Assembly: GCA_964200075.2 (NCBI GenBank) | Contig: CAXNAA020000419.1 | Coordinates: forward strand, 1 to 21,474 | Reading direction: 5' to 3' | DNA: 21,474 nt | Origin: Sphacelaria rigidula | Lineage: Eukaryota > Phaeophyceae > Sphacelariales | In this document: in pieces, positions 10,155-19,981 of the stretch | Position numbering within the stretch: position 1 is the stretch's first letter | Layout: every line of letters starts with the position of its first letter | Notes under the pieces: model-generated | What the model saw: only the letters and a program-made list of their open reading frames with translations | Databases searched by the model: none | What the model was told of the DNA's origin: nothing | Made by a program: the position numbers and the translations under genes

Positions 10155-10174
10155 CTGTCTGCGAATGCAGACAG
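10155..10174. repeat. Perfect 8-bp hairpin
   Basis: CTGTCTGC, a GAAT loop, then GCAGACAG. It is a short perfect inverted repeat inside the insertion. A recombination or structural role is possible, but nothing else supports one. Confidence 0.6.
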
Positions 10175-10364
10175 CGGACATAAGTGAGGCAAATGTGCCG
10201 TCGGTGTCGCCTTTGTTATTGCAACTCAGCGCAGGTTTGCTATGATGCGGTGCAAAGCATCGACTGCGGGTGCGGCGTGGAGATTACTTCACGAAAGGTC
10301 AGCCGTGCACTCTGGCCGGGGATAGAAAATACGGACGGGTCGAACAATTTCTCATACCCGTAAA

Positions 10365-10535
10365 ATAGAGAACCTTCGAACCTTCTTTTCTTTCACGTTC
10401 CATTCGCACGGGTCTGAAAAACACGCTTTTGGCGAATCGTTTGTTCAAAGGCTGTAGAAAAACAACCATTTCTTGCCCGAAAAAACGTTAAATGTAAATA
10501 GTCAATTTTCCATCAACGGTTCCAAAAGGGTTAAG
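10365..10535 (+). repeat. Dispersed repeat R1, copy A, right part
   Basis: It continues the homology to R1 copy B (about 20395-20586). The best block is ACGGGTCTGAAAAACACGC near 10409, matching ACGGGTCTGGAAAACACGC near 20461. The match ends with CCAAAAGGGTTAA in both copies. Together with 8750-9030 it covers the copy B segment almost completely. Confidence 0.65.
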
Positions 10536-11351
10536 AACGCATGAAATCGGCTTTTCAAAGAGTGTATTTTAATACCCTAGGCATTGCTTCACCTTACGCG
10601 GGTCTTCAGACTAACCCGCCATACTCGCAGCGACACCGTGTCGCCAAAAACGTTTGTTTTCTGCTTTTTTCCCACTTGTGACATTGAAAATATTACAAGG
10701 AAGCGCGCAACCATGTTTTTCTGTCAAAGTCGATGTCGGTGTTGAGGTATGTTTTTTTTTGTGCCGCCCTCCTTGAGCGTCCCCTGATATCCGTACCTAC
10801 CTCTACCCCAGCATGGCTTTGAATACGTGAAGAAATATTCGTAATCCATCTTGTGCGGAGAAATTGCACAAGGAAGAAAGCGTTTGAGCAAGTCGAGTTC
10901 TCCGCCACACTTCCATCTTTTCTCGAAATGCAAATGGGTGCTCCGCCGACAACAATCAGCCCGCGAACAAATGGCAACCCATCAGTTGCCATATGATGAG
11001 GATCACCGTTAGTGTTTTCTTTTTTCGTCGGTACACATATGCCGATTCAAAAAAATTCGCGGTCGTACCTTCTGCTCTTGGATATGGTCCACACAGCGAC
11101 GTGGCTTTTACCGGGAAACAGATCACGACATGGCATAATCTGGTCGAGTCGAACCCACCTTGATGACAGGCAAAAGCCACACGTGTCTGACAACACTTTT
11201 ACGTTACCTCTCTCGCATGCAACTCCCATCTGCCCATGGCCACCACCATCAATACCCAATACTCTTGCTGCATGCACACTACCCTATGGGATATGGCACA
11301 AACAGAATCGCCGTTTACATCAAAGTACGATCCATACAAAGAAATACACAC
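10536..11351. other. Stretch downstream of the RER1 exon with no recognised exon
   Basis: I translated the minus strand in all frames looking for the C-terminal half of RER1 (expected motif FRPFVRRLPEFKFW, then two membrane segments) and did not find it. A fragment reading DPHHMATDGLP at about 11009-10977 superficially resembles the RER1 DP...DG..LP segment. It lacks an AG acceptor in front and is not followed by the conserved motif. No repeat was identified here. Confidence 0.5.
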
Positions 11352-11529
11352 CTGTGGAGACAGAAAGCCGATCAAGTTATTCAGCAGGAAAATCCCAAGG
11401 CCGTACGTGACGATAAACCAGCCTTGCGTCACGTAGATCCTCAAGAGAAAAAGCACCACCGACACCAAGAAACCGATCCATCGCGACGTTGTGTAGATTA
11501 CTGATCGATCTAACCAGTACTGATATGTC
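11352..11529 (-). CDS. RER1: RER1, Golgi-to-ER retrieval receptor: one internal exon
   Basis: A single exon of 178 bases (one base plus 59 codons) begins at acceptor CATTCACAG and ends at donor CAG|GTGTGTAT. It encodes YQYWLDRS, a first membrane segment (RWIGFLVSVVLFLLRIYV), the hallmark QGWFIVTYGLGI and a second membrane segment ending NLIGFLSPQ. This matches the first half of RER1, a four-pass Golgi protein that returns escaped ER membrane proteins to the ER in COPI vesicles. The frame and splice sites are intact and the acceptor has a strong pyrimidine tract, which argues for a working exon. The remainder (DP..., FRPFVRRLPEFKFW, two more membrane segments) is not recognisable downstream. 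Upstream a weak first-exon candidate lies at 11813-11761. This may therefore be a partial gene or a decaying copy. Confidence 0.85.
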
Positions 11530-11760
11530 CTGTGAATGAGTGAACCAAAAAACAGCACGAGGAAGACGAAATATATGCGGAGCACGTTGGTTAGCGGGAG
11601 AAGCACGATGCGTGCTCAACACCCTCGATTTGGTGTCCAAAAACCTTCATCAGGAATTGCGGGTGGGGTGATCAATAGATGTGGGAAGAAACGATTGGCT
11701 AGGTCGGCATGCGTGTCACTTCGGCGCCGTGGAAGACGAGAACGTCTTGCCTTGGTACAC

Positions 11761-11813
11761 CCACCGTCGTTGTATTTCTTCATTTGATATCCGCTGGGTA
11801 CACGGTCAGCCAT
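11761..11813 (-). CDS. Candidate first exon of RER1
   Basis: ATG at 11813 opens MADRVPSGYQMKKYNDG followed by GG|GTGTAC. The two leftover bases fit the phase of the next exon, giving ...NDGGTYQYWLDRS across a 231-base intron. RER1 N-termini are short, polar and poorly conserved, so homology cannot confirm this. A better-matching donor one base earlier (G|GTGGGT) would be out of phase. Confidence 0.25.
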
Positions 11814-13134
11814 GCTAATGGCATTATTCGATCGAAGTCTGAGGGCTGACCTGCATACTGCGATACTTATTTAAATCGCCTGAAATCGATCACGGTTAAT
11901 TTCGGTTCAGAACTATCGTGTTGCAACGAAAGAGCAGATTTACAGTTGTTGCAACTACAGGTGGATTCTGAGCACCCATGTAGAAAGTTGGTGCACGGAA
12001 ACGCTTCACCGGCTTTTATCCATCTTTGTGGGGTACTTGGTCTTATGCCTTGCAAGTGATGCACGCTGGCAGCCTCGACTACTACGAAATACGGGGCAGT
12101 GTAATGCTGGCACGCCTGAAATATTTAAATCTTACACGCATGTCAGTGTTCGCAATGCGCTTTGCGAACAAAATGCAGCATTTTCCTGTGGTCTTCCGTT
12201 GTGTTGGAAGCGCCCCGGGTGTCCTCTTTGTATACGTTACTTCCATACCATACGATACTCGCGAACATTTTGCATTACTGTAAACATGAAAATTACTCTC
12301 GCTGCACACGCTCATTTTAGATCCGTGTGAAAAACGGATATGGATATGGGTGCTAGCTCTGCAATTGCTTTCACAGATTGCAGATACAGATGGTCTGCGG
12401 CTATTGCGAACGTATTCTAACCGGTTAATAACGTATGATAAAGTGGTTTTAAACTAGCAGATGTCTGTAATCGTCGGGAAAGCTACTCTACACTGGTGGA
12501 TATCTGCCCACGTTCCACTGTGAATACATATTTCATGTTTCGTTCTGTGGTAGGTGTGAACCAAGTCGGCGATGTCGAGCGATTTGTGGCGTAAAATAAA
12601 ATGACCCGACCAATCAAAACCATCAAGATGGTGACCCCACTCCTTTCAGGCCTTCTGCTCGACCTAAAATTTCCCCCGCAATACGCATGGTCAACATGGG
12701 GAGCTTTCTCCAATGATCTGGGAAGCTTTTCCCGATGATTTGATAAGGTTGAAGCTCCCTCGCCCCTTGATAGGTTAAGGGGTAGGTACAAAGTGAGAAA
12801 AGAGACCACATATTCGTGGGGGACGGGGATCAAAGTAATGGGAAAACTTGTGCGAGAGGCTGCCTGCCCCCTTCCCCTCCCCCCCTGAAAGGTTGAGCCC
12901 AAGGAGACCCGTGGACTGTCCCCCGGTGATACTGTTCCGAGACGGAGCTGGCGATTGAAGGGTTGTGGACACGAAATTTCAAGGAAAGGAGCGAATCGAC
13001 CATTCGAAGGCTGTTGCTACCGGTTTCGTTCAATTTGGGAGATGACGGCGCATCATAAGTTCGGAAATTCATTCAAATGGATTTGGTTCTAAAAATGTCC
13101 TGAACAAAAAACGTGTTTTAGCAGCCAGCGACTG
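11814..13134. other. Stretch with no recognised gene
   Basis: No recognised exon on either strand. The only structure seen is a pair of adjacent, similar 21-22-bp units (12699-12719 GGGAGCTTTCTCC... and 12720-12741 GGGAAGCTTTTCCC...). Two spots resembling CCTTAACCT.TCA near 12765 and 12890 may be part of the same decayed repeat. A 140-codon open frame on the minus strand (12902-12483) shows no family features. Confidence 0.5.
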
Positions 13135-13142
13135 GTCGATTC
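13135..13142. repeat. Left target-site duplication, GTCGATTC
   Basis: Identical to 14320-14327 and directly abutting the terminal inverted repeat. Eight bases is the duplication length made by hAT transposases. Confidence 0.8.
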
Positions 13143-13164
13143 CAAGGGTAGGTCGAGTAGAGTA

Positions 13165-13565
13165 TACTCAATACTCAGTATTTTTGAAGAGTCATACTTT
13201 TAGTACTCAAAGTTTGAGTAGATATTTGAGATCATACTCAGTCTACTCGAAATTTGAGTAGAGTATTGAGGTCATACTCAAGTGGTACTCTATACTCAAG
13301 TATTACTGAGAGTGCTTACTCAAAAATTGAATAAAGTATTTGAGGTCCTACTCGATCTACTCAAAATTTGAGTAGAGTATTGGAGGCCGTACTCCACGTA
13401 CTCAAAATTTGAGTAGAGTATTCGAGACCATACTCAACCTACTCGAAATTTGAGTAGAGTATTGAGGTTATACTCAAGTGATATTACTCGATCTACTCAA
13501 AGTTTGAGTGGAGTATTGGAGGCCGTACTCAACGTACTCAAATTTGAGTACAGTATTTGAGGCCG
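13165..13565. repeat. Satellite array 1 (about 41-bp unit) in the hAT-like element
   Basis: Diverged units of the form TACTCAAAATTTGAGTAGAG followed by TATTTGAGGYCRTACTCRA. Each contains a near-palindrome centred on AAATTT. A longer module (AAGTGGTACTCTATACTC, then TATTACTGAGAGTGCTTACTC) interrupts the array near 13280 and recurs in array 2. Confidence 0.85.
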
Positions 13566-13969
13566 GATCCGATGTACCGAAAACCTATAACTTCAACTTC
13601 AATATTCAACTTCGTACGCAAGGTACTCAAACTCGGGTAGAGGAAATACCGAGGTATTCCTAGAGTTTCCCACCCATGATCAACTCTATGTGGCCAGTAG
13701 AGTCGCTCATTTTCATAATACCTACTCGACTACTCGTCTACTCGATAACTCGATGATGATGAGTAGCGCTCTGTACTGAAAATGATATCGAGGGCGTCGC
13801 GAGGTATCGAGTATGAACTGCCGTGGTGTGGTAGGTGAGACGCGGGGGCAGGTAGGTTCGTTCACACGCCTTTTTAATTTTTTCATGGCCATCGTTCGCC
13901 CATGCATTCAGCATAGTCTGTGAAGTGACGTCACGAAGTCGCCGACTATCAGGGGTACTCACCATACCC
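13566..13969. other. Spacer between the two satellite arrays
   Basis: Mostly unique sequence with a short TACTCG-rich stretch (13721-13755). No coding capacity was recognised. If the element derives from a longer autonomous parent, any remnant of that parent should be here, but none is visible. Confidence 0.5.
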
Positions 13970-14297
13970 AAGGGGTACTCTATACTCAGGTATTACTGAG
14001 AGTGCGAGTATTTGAGTAGAATTTTTGAGGTCGTACTCGATCTACTCAAAATTTGAGTCGAGTGTTTGAGACCATACTCAACCTACTCAAAATTTGAGTA
14101 GAGTATTTGAGGGCGTACTCGACGTACTCAAAATTTGAGTGTAGTATTGAGGTCATACTCAAGTGATATTCTATACTCGAGTATCACTGAGAGTGCTTAC
14201 TCAATATTCGCGTGGAATATTTAAAACCATACTCGACCTACTCAAACGTCGAGAAGAGTAAATACTTGAGTAAAATACTCAAGTACTCAAAAGTACA
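13970..14297. repeat. Satellite array 2 in the hAT-like element
   Basis: Same unit and same orientation as array 1, not inverted. The long module appears twice, near 13972 and 14160, and each copy is followed by ordinary 41-bp units. The array therefore has a higher-order repeat structure. Confidence 0.85.
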
Positions 14298-14319
14298 TAC
14301 TCTACTCGACCTACCCTTG

Positions 14320-14327
14320 GTCGATTC
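14320..14327. repeat. Right target-site duplication, GTCGATTC
   Basis: Exact copy of 13135-13142, abutting the right terminal inverted repeat. Confidence 0.8.
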
Positions 14328-15434
14328 GCTCATCTCAAACTTTCAGATCCCAACTATCGAACCTAAAGTGAATACTCGCCGTAGACACCCTTTGGTCCCT
14401 TTCGCTGGGACGGACCTCAGGCACCCTTCCCTGTGATCATATGGCCTAATATTGGTCGTGAGGTAGATAGACCACGAGTAATCTAGGTGGAGGTGACTCT
14501 GCCTAGTGAACGTTCATACGCCGCTTTACCCTAGTCACAGACGAACGGTCATCCTTCTGAACAGACATCTCTCCTCAACCCTCTGACCGCGAACTCCCCG
14601 CAAATGAACTCAGATGGACTATGCCACATTTGGGGTTCACAACAGCTGTTTTTTCAAGAGATTTTTTTTTTCACGAAGATGTGGGTGTTGGTCATATATA
14701 TATATATATATATATATTATAAAATAGTGCCAGAGAGCCCGTGACCGGTTTTGAGCCACAAGTAAAGAGCATGCAGAGTCAACATGTATGTCTCCGCTGA
14801 GCACTTTTCAGTTATTGTCGGGTACATGCTTTTATTGTTAGCAAATGGCGCACGCAAGCAGCGGCCACTGCTGCGATATACGCAAACATCACACATCCTC
14901 TCTCATCTCTGCTTTCGCAGCTGTCTGGTATTTTCGATGCAGGGCTGGCACAGGCACATGCACAGGCACATCTCGAGCGTGTTTTGATCTTGCACGCATG
15001 CCTCATCATCTCAACTCTACCCCTTTTTACTGTGTGTACTGCTGCTGCTACTCTACCGTGCATACATTCGAAATATTTTCATCAGTGGCTCGCAATCAAA
15101 GGGTCAACACATCAACTAAACGTCCTCTGGTCAGCCGATGCTCGTGGCATGGTATCCCTTTCCCTCCATGAACCAAAAACACAGACTCCGCTGTACTGTG
15201 GGTACCTCGCGTTCACGGCGAGGTGGAGGCATTTGCGCTGAGATCAGTCCCCTATCCAGGCACAGCTTTACAGAGGCTAAAGATGAGTCCCTCAAGCGAC
15301 ACACATGTAGATCGTAATCGGCGCCGTGAGCTATGTTTTCTAGGGATAGGTGCTGGATCAGCACATCCTGGCATAGTCCTGTGCCAAAAAAATCGAGACA
15401 AAATATACCTGGATGCCCGCAGTGTAAAACAGAA
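14328..15434. other. Stretch with no recognised gene; AT microsatellite
   Basis: Contains an (AT)n run of about 13 units at 14694-14719 and otherwise nothing recognisable. Open frames here show no family motif on either strand. Confidence 0.5.
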
Positions 15435-15535
15435 GCTTTGCTAGTGAATTTTCCGACCGTGGGTGGAGGCACCTCCGTGAAACTTGGTGCACTAGTCTGA
15501 CACAACACAGACAGCATGTGCATCAGTCGGCCGCA
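15435..15535 (+). repeat. Diverged direct repeat D1, copy 1
   Basis: Matches 16774-16875 in the same orientation. The best stretch is TGAAACTTGGTGCACTAGTC followed by GACACAACACAGACAGCATG, against TGAAACTTTGCACTAATCGG followed by ACACAACACAAACAGAATAT. It looks like an old dispersed repeat. The two copies lie on opposite sides of the left end of the inverted-repeat element. Confidence 0.6.
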
Positions 15536-15584
15536 TGTTCGGGCGTGCAGACATCTCAAACAAAGCGATTATTTGGGCAAGGGG

Positions 15585-17703
15585 AGGCCGCTTCCTATAG
15601 TCTGAAAAAAGTCACTGGAAAAAGTCGCTCAGAGACTTGTTTCGCAATGCGATTTTTCGGGGCCATTTTTCATTGAAAATCCCTGGAAACTGCAAGACTC
15701 TTTCTGTCAGCGAGATTTCGTCAAATCTGGCCGAGAAAAGCGGTCAGTTTTCAGTGAGATCAAACTGTCTGAAAAGTGGCGCTCCATTACAAACTCCTCG
15801 CATACAAGCGTAGTACGTCAGTGCAAAAACAGCTGCGCATGTTGTATGTACAGTACCGTAGCAGCAGCGTAGCTGCTGCAGCACTCCGTGAATCCTTTTC
15901 ATGACCATAGGACCAGGGACAGACAGCACAGTACAGTGCTTTCGGGTCGGCAGCGTTACTACTACAAAATAGCACGCTGTCGCCCCTACTGGCTGTATTG
16001 ACTGCTCGTGTAATTTCATACTCGTTGTGCCCGCCACCAATTGTGAACTCTGTACTATTCTCTACCGAGACTGTTATGTGTGGTATGGCACAAACCGTTC
16101 TGCTGCACATTGCACCGCTTGAGACACTACTACTCAGTGTTGCGCCAATAGAAAAAATAAGTCAAATGTGTGCCGATTTTCGCATACAGGAGTCATCGTA
16201 TGAATTATCAGCTGGGATCATCAGCGAAGTGGGTGTAGTCAACACGAGCGAGGTGAACCAGAAGGAGGACCTACGGCCCAACACGCGGCATATCTGAAAA
16301 GCTATGTTTAAGGCTGGATCGTCGACACAATTTAGAGGCTGAGAACGTGATCATGTCCTGCGTTCAGTGATGTGCATGGCGTTGCTCGGTACGGGTGCCT
16401 TGCAGGCCCCATGGTACGACGATAGATGGCGACCATGCTTCGCGTTCCAGCGCATCACCACGCCGAGGACGTGGTATATGGAGTGTGCAATCCGCCTGAA
16501 AAAGAAGCATCTCAAATGCTTTCAGAGAAAACGACAACGGCACGATCGTTTGCGTCCACGTCTTGGGGCACAGCTGATGGATTTGAAATTTGAAAACTCC
16601 GTCATGACCACTATCAAGTGCAGTATAATACGCTGATGCACTTTACGGTCTACAGGCAGTACCCGTACAGTAATACTGCGTAATCGCATCTAATATGCGG
16701 CGTAACCAGGGCGTAAGCGCATCTCATGTTTATTCGGATACTTTCCTACGGTAAACTCCCAATTTCCAGTGCAACTTTGCTCGTGGATTTCTCGCCAGCG
16801 ACTGCGCGTTCCATCATGAAACTTTGCACTAATCGGACACAACACAAACAGAATATGTGCGAAGCATCCGCGCGATTGGGCCCCAGATTTTCCTACAATA
16901 TAGTCACAAGCGATTTCGGGGAATGCCGTCCATGCGCCCTCGAATCGGCTGTACAGCAGCCGAGACTTTGCACACTACAGGCGAGTGCATATATGCACGC
17001 TTAGATGCACAAACTTAGACATGTTGAGCGGCTGGGCGGCCGATGTGGTAGCAAGCTGACACTGGTCTGTATTGCGATCCTTTGTGGATCATAATCATAT
17101 GTAGTGTACCGATCGGCATGTAGTCTGTAGAGCTGCACAGTTCATGACGCACGGCCCTACGCGCGCTGTAGCCATTGTGAGGCGCTGAAACTTCGCCCAT
17201 ATGCTGTGCGAACCACAGTCAACAGCTCCACGTCGCTATATCTGGTGCTGTACGCTGCACCAGTCCGCACTAAGGGAAAAAGCGATCAGTTTTTATTCCG
17301 ACAAAAAAGTTTGCTTGTTTCTTTCTTTTGGCGCAACACTGTACTGTTGTATGAAGCGGCGATCGGCTGAAATATGGGTAGATACGCCTGTCGTTTTATA
17401 TCAGCAACTACTGTGTTTATGTGTGTGCGTGTGTGTTGTATTACCATCCCATCTATCCTGTGTCTGGACGAGATTACGTGTTAGTTTATCGCAGGTGGCA
17501 CAAGCGCAAAATGAAAATGATGACCACTACCACCATCTGCACGCAGGCTAGATGATGGCCTCGGGTGTATAAACCCCCAGGATTTTTTCATAGAAATTAA
17601 TAAATGGTGGGACTTTGAAAACTGACTCCTCTGGAAGAAGCCACAGAGAAAACTCGTTCGACCAAACTTTTTCAGACTCTTTATAGCCTACAAGAAGCGG
17701 CCT
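15585..17703. mobile_element. Putative 2.1-kb element bounded by diverged inverted repeats
   Basis: The left end 15585-15609 (AGGCCGCTTCCTATAGTCTG...) recurs as a reverse complement at 17703-17667. The right copy carries about 12 extra bases between the GCTTC and TCTGAAAAA blocks. Weaker inverted similarity continues about 140 bases inward, including CAGTTTTC on both sides (near 15736 and 17612). No transposase is recognisable inside and no target duplication was found. It could be a decayed DNA transposon or an inverted pair of unrelated repeats. Confidence 0.45.
16774..16875 (+). repeat. Diverged direct repeat D1, copy 2
   Basis: Second copy of the sequence at 15435-15535, offset by about 1,339 bases. 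It lies inside the putative inverted-repeat element, while copy 1 lies just outside it. Confidence 0.6.
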
Positions 17704-19448
17704 GAAGAGGGGTCAGATTTTGTTCCGACTATTTTTTGGCGTAGGACTAGGCAGTCCTTTTCGCAGTGCCACTGCACCAGTTTCAGGAACAAACAGGATA
17801 ACGCCTTCTTGTTGATGGAAACCCATCTATTGCGCCGCAAGTTAAGCCGAAACGATGTTTTCGCGTTACTCTGCCGGGGTCACTTCGGCGGGCGTCGCCG
17901 CGCACCCAAGATACTGGCAGGATCCAGTACTGGCAAGCTGCACCAGTACCCAGCCCTAGAGTTTACTTTCACCATATCTGTGCTGGGCGTGCGTGAACTC
18001 AACGCCGAGCTCGATATTGGTGAACAGGGGAACGGATGCGTCTGCTTGGAGTGTCGACTACAGCCCAGCTTTCTCCTCCTCAAAAGCCAAGTCGACAATT
18101 GCGCGAACAGCACAGCTTGAGTATATTCTAGCACTATGTCATGGACGCGAATAATCCTAAGTCAACAACACGATATGGGCGGAGATTCCGCAGACAACGG
18201 TGAACGGTGCGATCTGTGCTACCGCTGTGCGAAAAGAATGGAAATCACGCAAGTACTGTCACATCACGAGTATACCTCCAAGTATATTATCTGCGAGAGT
18301 ACTGCCAACAATGCACTTACAAAGAAACGAAACGACAAATTCAAGAGTGTAAAAGGTAGAGGTATCTTAACCTCGCTGAAGCCAGACATGCAGCTTCCGT
18401 ATTCTTTCTAAACTTGCACGCTGTACATTATCTATCCGTGTAAAGGGATAGACCCTGCACTCTCTGCACCTCCAACACGCGAACGTATCTGCAGAGAACA
18501 AATCTCTCCGGCGGAGCCAGCACCACCGCAAGCAAGAACAGAACGACGAAAAAAACACCTTGATCCACACACTCACCGTCGTACTTTCGCCATGAACACC
18601 TCCAGTTTACTGCTCCCAGGGTCCTCCATAGCTAGCACTAGTCTCTGTGCTGTACGGTGCCTTGCGCCTACCTGCTTGCGCTTGACTGCAATTCCACCCT
18701 CGAGCGGGTTATGTCGTGCTCTGCAGGACACCCTAAATAAAGTCATTACCCATTTTGGATGCGATATAACACCTGCAGTCCCCTGTCGACATGTCCCAGT
18801 GTAGACTGCGCACAATGAACAGTACAGTATAATACAGCACCGTGAAGCGCAACACAGCACAGTGCAGCACAGTAGTAAGGAGACAAAGCGAGACGTTCTG
18901 GAGTCTGTGTCTGCGCTCGGGTTGCCTTCTACTTGGGTGTCTGGTGTCTATCGGTGTACTGTTGTGCACACTGTGATCCATCTGTCCGCGTGCACGAAGT
19001 ACCGCTGCTTCTCACAGCATAGATCGTGCCTTCAGTAGGGAATGCCCACACGCGTTGCTGGAGTTGTAGCGATCGGTTTATCCACTGCTCTCTGTGGTCG
19101 AAGACGAGTAGGCGTTCGATCCTCCCTGGCACCCTCCTTGCACAACTACGCTCCGCCCAACATGGTGAGTCAAGCCAGTGATTTGTCCTGTGTCCACTCT
19201 TCACGACAACATGACCATACGAGTAGCATACCTGCAGCATGTCATTCGACTACGAGTACGCCGATCCACGTACAGGGACAGAGTGGTCGCTGTTCTGTCT
19301 CTAGCTGGCTATAGGAATGGATGGGTCTATGTCATGATCGAATACTCCCAGCAGAGTCAGCGTAGAAGTACGAAATAGCTGCATTCATCGCTGAGTGAAA
19401 GTAAATTCAATCTTTCTGTAGACGTAACTTTCGGTGACGGGAGATAAC
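17704..19448. other. Stretch with no recognised gene
   Basis: Open frames of up to about 100 codons occur on both strands but none has a recognisable motif or consistent coding composition. CAGTACAG/CAGCACAG-like low-complexity sequence lies at about 18816-18875. A short hairpin of TCTATCC with GGATAGA is near 18430-18451. Confidence 0.5.
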
Positions 19449-19648
19449 ACCCCCTCCATTCTTGCTTTCTCCTCCCATACAGTTGTATTCGTACCGCGGT
19501 AAATGACCCCAGGGACCAATTAGAAAACAAGTTATTATGGCATGCTACACAGGGCATTTGATAGATAATCGGTGCTATGCCTGTTGCAAGCACCCCCTAC
19601 ACCATGGCTTGCTCTTCGGACACCCTTGTATTGGTACCGTGGTGAATG
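19449..19648 (+). repeat. Diverged tandem duplication of about 142 bp
   Basis: 19449-19505 (CACCCCCTCCATTCTTGCTT...GTTGTATTCGTACCGCGGT) matches 19591-19648 (CACCCCCTACACCATGGCTT...CTTGTATTGGTACCGTGGT). Only the 3' part of the unit is clear. No coding role was seen. Confidence 0.6.
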
Positions 19649-19981
19649 CATTCAGAAAACTAGCACAAAACATACAGTAGTTTTACTGAAACGCAACAGT
19701 ACACGGTCTATCCACACAGAATGCTTGGGACAAAAAATCTGTGTTTTACCTGTTACATCGGAAGTTGGCGGGAAATGCATTGTCGAGGTATTGGCAGGGA
19801 GTATTATCGTCCGTTATCGACACCAGAAGCTACCTTGCGACGTATAATATGCCATGTTTTCACAAATAAAAAATAGTGCCGTCTGAGGTCAACTCTAACG
19901 GGCGCCGTTCAAAATTTTATTAAAAGAAAATCATCGCCGTTTTTTGCCTGCCGCGATTCTGAACGGGGATGAATAAAGACA

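Larger units (their letters stand above)
9031..10364. mobile_element. Insertion of about 1.3 kb splitting repeat R1 copy A
   Basis: This stretch is absent from the copy of R1 at 20.1-20.6 kb, so either it was inserted here or the other copy lost it. It carries a 28-bp tandem duplication (9111-9166), a possible coding region (9238-9648) and a short perfect hairpin (10155-10174). I saw no terminal inverted repeats or target duplication. The edges are good to about 20 bases, and the element class is unknown. Confidence 0.45.
13143..14319. mobile_element. Non-autonomous hAT-like DNA transposon built from satellite repeats
   Basis: The termini 13143-13164 and 14298-14319 are perfect 22-bp inverted repeats starting CAAGGGTAGGTCGAGTAG. 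They are flanked by the 8-bp direct repeat GTCGATTC on both sides. CARGG-type ends plus an 8-bp duplication fit the hAT superfamily. At 1,177 bp it has no transposase frame, so it would need an enzyme from elsewhere. The interior is two arrays of GAGTA/TACTC-rich units (13165-13565 and 13970-14297) around a 400-base spacer. The intact ends and duplication suggest insertion was fairly recent relative to the surrounding decay. A foldback-type element is the main alternative. Confidence 0.78.

Noticed and set aside
10977-11009. DPHHMATDGLP on the minus strand as the missing next RER1 exon
   Set aside because: No AG acceptor precedes it, and the following residues do not continue into the conserved FRPFVRRLPEFKFW segment.
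11140-11165. TFIIIC B-box-like sequence (GGGTTCGACTCG on the minus strand) suggesting a tRNA gene
   Set aside because: The flanking bases do not form a T-arm stem and no acceptor stem or A box lies at the right distance.
12483-12902. 140-codon minus-strand open frame
   Set aside because: No family features. It spans short local repeats and has no plausible start context or neighbours.
13165-14297. Resemblance of the satellite to a CRISPR array
   Set aside because: Units are contiguous, diverged and palindrome-rich without unique spacers, and the context is a eukaryotic genome with spliced genes.
18136-18411. 91-codon plus-strand frame with CDLCYRCAKR resembling a zinc knuckle
   Set aside because: The Cys spacing matches no known zinc module and no His/Cys partner follows; probably chance.
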